NCBI GenBank assembly: GCA_033063855.1
Contig: CP093829.1
Location: 1,746,243 to 1,810,242 of the forward strand
Direction of reading: 5' to 3'
Length of the DNA stretch: 64,000 nt
From: Smittia aterrima
Lineage: Eukaryota > Arthropoda > Insecta > Diptera > Chironomidae
Both the position numbers and the translations under genes were made by a program. Shown in pieces: positions 61,825 to 64,000 of this stretch. The notes under the pieces are model-generated. The model was not told where the DNA came from and made no database searches. It was given only the letters and a program-made list of their open reading frames with translations. Position 1 is the stretch's first letter, and each line of letters opens with the position of its first letter.

Positions 61825-62301
61825 TCAATAGCAGAAAACATCGTTCGGAAAATAAATTTCCGCGATGTAAGGAAAGCGATTTATTTTCATTTTATCGCGT
61901 TTGCTTTTCTTCCGGCTCATGAATTTATGAATATTAAACGATTCCGCTTTGTGGAAGTATTTGACAAAATTTTTACGTTTCAAAAGTAATTCGAGAGCGA
62001 TTGAGTCCTGAGTTCTGCAATTGACTTGACTTCTTCGATAAGTCAACATAAATTTCGAATCAACAGTAATAATTTCTCCTCGAACTTTCCCGTGAAAGAA
62101 AATTTCGCCAGAGAAACGAATTAAAATGTCATTTTCTTGACTGATGTACGTGGGTTCACTTAAACCAACTTTGAAAGCAGGGAAACGTGACGAAATGGGG
62201 GAGAAAAACATTTCTCGAGTGAAAATTTCATTCTGCAATTGAATTTTGTTGATCACGGAAAAAAATTTCAAATCAATTTTAACATCGCTACCTTCATTCA
62301 A
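61825..62301 (-). CDS. Hypothetical ORF, 158 codons, unrecognised
   Basis: Longest complete open frame outside the four genes. It starts MNEGSDVKIDL and ends NDVFCY. Rich in K, F, I and S; alternating hydrophobic pattern in the first 100 residues, very basic patch (MSRKKSKRDKMK) later. No signal peptide, domain or splice partners are evident. In DNA of this base composition a frame this long is uncommon but not impossible by chance, so it may be spurious. Confidence 0.15.
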   Translation of the reverse strand: MNEGSDVKIDLKFFSVINKIQLQNEIFTREMFFSPISSRFPAFKVGLSEPTYISQENDILIRFSGEIFFHGKVRGEIITVDSKFMLTYRRSQVNCRTQDSIALELLLKRKNFVKYFHKAESFNIHKFMSRKKSKRDKMKINRFPYIAEIYFPNDVFCY

Positions 62302-64000
62302 CTTAAAAGTTGTTGAAGGGAAGAATATTTAATGATTCACTCTGAAAGCAATGTCAGCAGAAGCTTTAAAAGAATGTCTCTCGTCGGATATTTGCGAAGG
62401 AAATGAAATTTTATTTTCTTCTCGCCACTACTTCTTGGAAGTCAGAATAAAATATTTAAACTCTAAGTCATGACTAGAGGAAAGCTCTGAAGTACAATAA
62501 ATGTCTCCAGCAATTTAAACAGAGATGTAAATCAAATATCCAGCAAATTGGTTTGCTCACTCTTTTCTCTTCTACGAGAAAATTCGACAAAAGTAAAACC
62601 CATTTCAATGTTTCGTGAAAAATTTAAATTCGTTGAGCTTTTCGCACAATGCCAACCTTTCGGGGGGTTCATGAAAATAAAGCCATGTAATTCGACGGCA
62701 ATCACATGTGAAAACACACGAAACATTTCCACGAGAGACCCTTTTCAATCGTTTGGATTAATTTTAGAAATACTCAGACACTACACGTTGAAAAGAAAAC
62801 GGTTACAGAGGCCACATCTATTACAACTTATAAATCAATCCATGAATGAATAATATTGTCGGATTGGATAAAAAAGACCTTTTGTTAAGCGATCTCAAGT
62901 TTTTTGTCATTGCTCTGAGTCAGGACTTTCGTTCGGAATATTTTTAAACTCTCTCAGGACGGAGAGAGTCAGATCTAACTCAAAACCTCTTCCGAAAATA
63001 GGAAGGAAAAGATTTCTTCTGCTTTTGTAATCTTTACTCGTTGCAATTAACTCAAAATCCACTTTCCGTCTTCCACGTTATCAAGAAAAAGAGAGCTCAG
63101 CAGAAAAATGAAAGGAAGTCGAACGATGACGTCAAAGGAAAGAAAGCTCAAATTACTGGCAACGTGATTTCTTTTTACCGGCTATTCAATTATTTTCTTC
63201 GTTTTTGTTTTGTCGCCGGAGTTGCTTCGCTTTTGACATCATGCCAAATTCGCTCGTACTCATTGTAAGAAGTGAAACAAAAGCAGGAGAACCGCAAATT
63301 GAATCAACACAAAAGAGAAAAGATTCATAATGGAAGAAAAATATTTCGATCTATCAACACAAACATAATCTTTATTATCGGCGATAATCAGATCTTTAGC
63401 TTTTAATACGCTGAGAGTTTGCTGAGCTTCAAAAATCTCTCTCATCGCACCAAAAGCCTTTTCATCCTTAATAGTTTCCTAAGAAATTTATGAACGAGAT
63501 GATTAAACGATATTTCATTCTTGCCTTTCAAGTTTTCTCAATAGATTCGCCGTCATTGAGAGACTTGGTTATGAGCCAGCGAAATAAGCAGAAAGTGATG
63601 ATGAGGATCATTCTCCCGGGTGCGTTTTGACAAATGAATGATAAATAGATAAAACTCACTGCGGAACAGTTTGCGAAGCGAAAGGTGAACGCCAACTCTT
63701 CAACTCCGGCAATTTTTCTTCGTTGAAGGCCTCCCTTCCTCATTTTTTTTCCTTAAAATCCTTCGCCGGGTTTGTGATGACAAGTAATCGTTTGAATATG
63801 ATTTATGCAAAGGAAAGAAAGTCGAAAATAAATTAATCTTCTTCGAAGCAAAAAGTTCACTGAAAGGCCGGGCCAGCCAGAGCAACAAATCATATCAAAG
63901 CTGAAGATCTTCGTTTGTCAGCAAAATACTCTTCCCCAAGCTCTCATCTCAAGACCAAATCTCATTTCGAATTGAATGATACAATTCGACATGAAGTTCC

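Larger units (their letters stand above)
50876..64000. other. Region upstream of the amine receptor, no gene supported (13.1 kb)
   Basis: Presumably holds the receptor promoter and perhaps 5' UTR exons. No recognisable protein exon, tRNA, rRNA or transposon. Open frames of 60-158 codons occur on both strands, but none has a recognisable domain. More complex segments at about 54990-55210, 56330-56560 and 60230-60430 may be regulatory. A (CACG)3-like run lies near 53290-53305. Confidence 0.55.

Overview
The window looks like nuclear DNA of an insect, most likely a lower (nematoceran) dipteran. It is AT-rich, has spliceosomal introns with GT..AG ends (several only 56-60 bp long), and carries metazoan gene families: Ig-domain muscle protein, TMEM208, ACK/TNK2 kinase and a biogenic-amine GPCR. 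The species call is inference from gene content and intron size.

Layout. (1) 1-17516, minus strand: the 5' four exons of a giant Ig-domain muscle protein of the titin type. Seven Ig domains are followed by a last visible exon of more than 11.4 kb that stays open to the window edge. Most of that exon is a tandem array of nearly identical 486-bp (162-codon) units, each a predicted helical block plus a P/E/V/K-rich linker, then a related 474-bp repeat class that runs off the left edge. At least 4430 residues are encoded here. (2) 20013-20722, minus: a complete TMEM208/SND2-type ER membrane protein. (3) 21371-24564, plus: a complete ACK-family non-receptor tyrosine kinase (SAM-like, kinase, SH3, CRIB, clathrin box, PPxY, UBA), head to head with TMEM208 across a 648-bp intergenic region. 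(4) 24565-40047: about 15.5 kb without a recognisable gene, between convergent transcription units. (5) 40048-50843, minus: a complete five-exon class A amine receptor, closest by motif to insect 5-HT1-type receptors, with an alpha2-adrenergic-like octopamine receptor as the alternative. (6) 50844-64000: about 13 kb upstream of the receptor with no gene I can support.

The four genes do not form a pathway; they are ordinary neighbours. The most unusual object is the homogenised in-frame repeat array of the muscle gene, which reads as a beads-on-a-spring elastic segment. The non-coding deserts contain several islands of higher sequence complexity with clustered homeodomain-type words, set in a background unusually rich in AAGCTT. 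These are candidate regulatory modules, by inference only.
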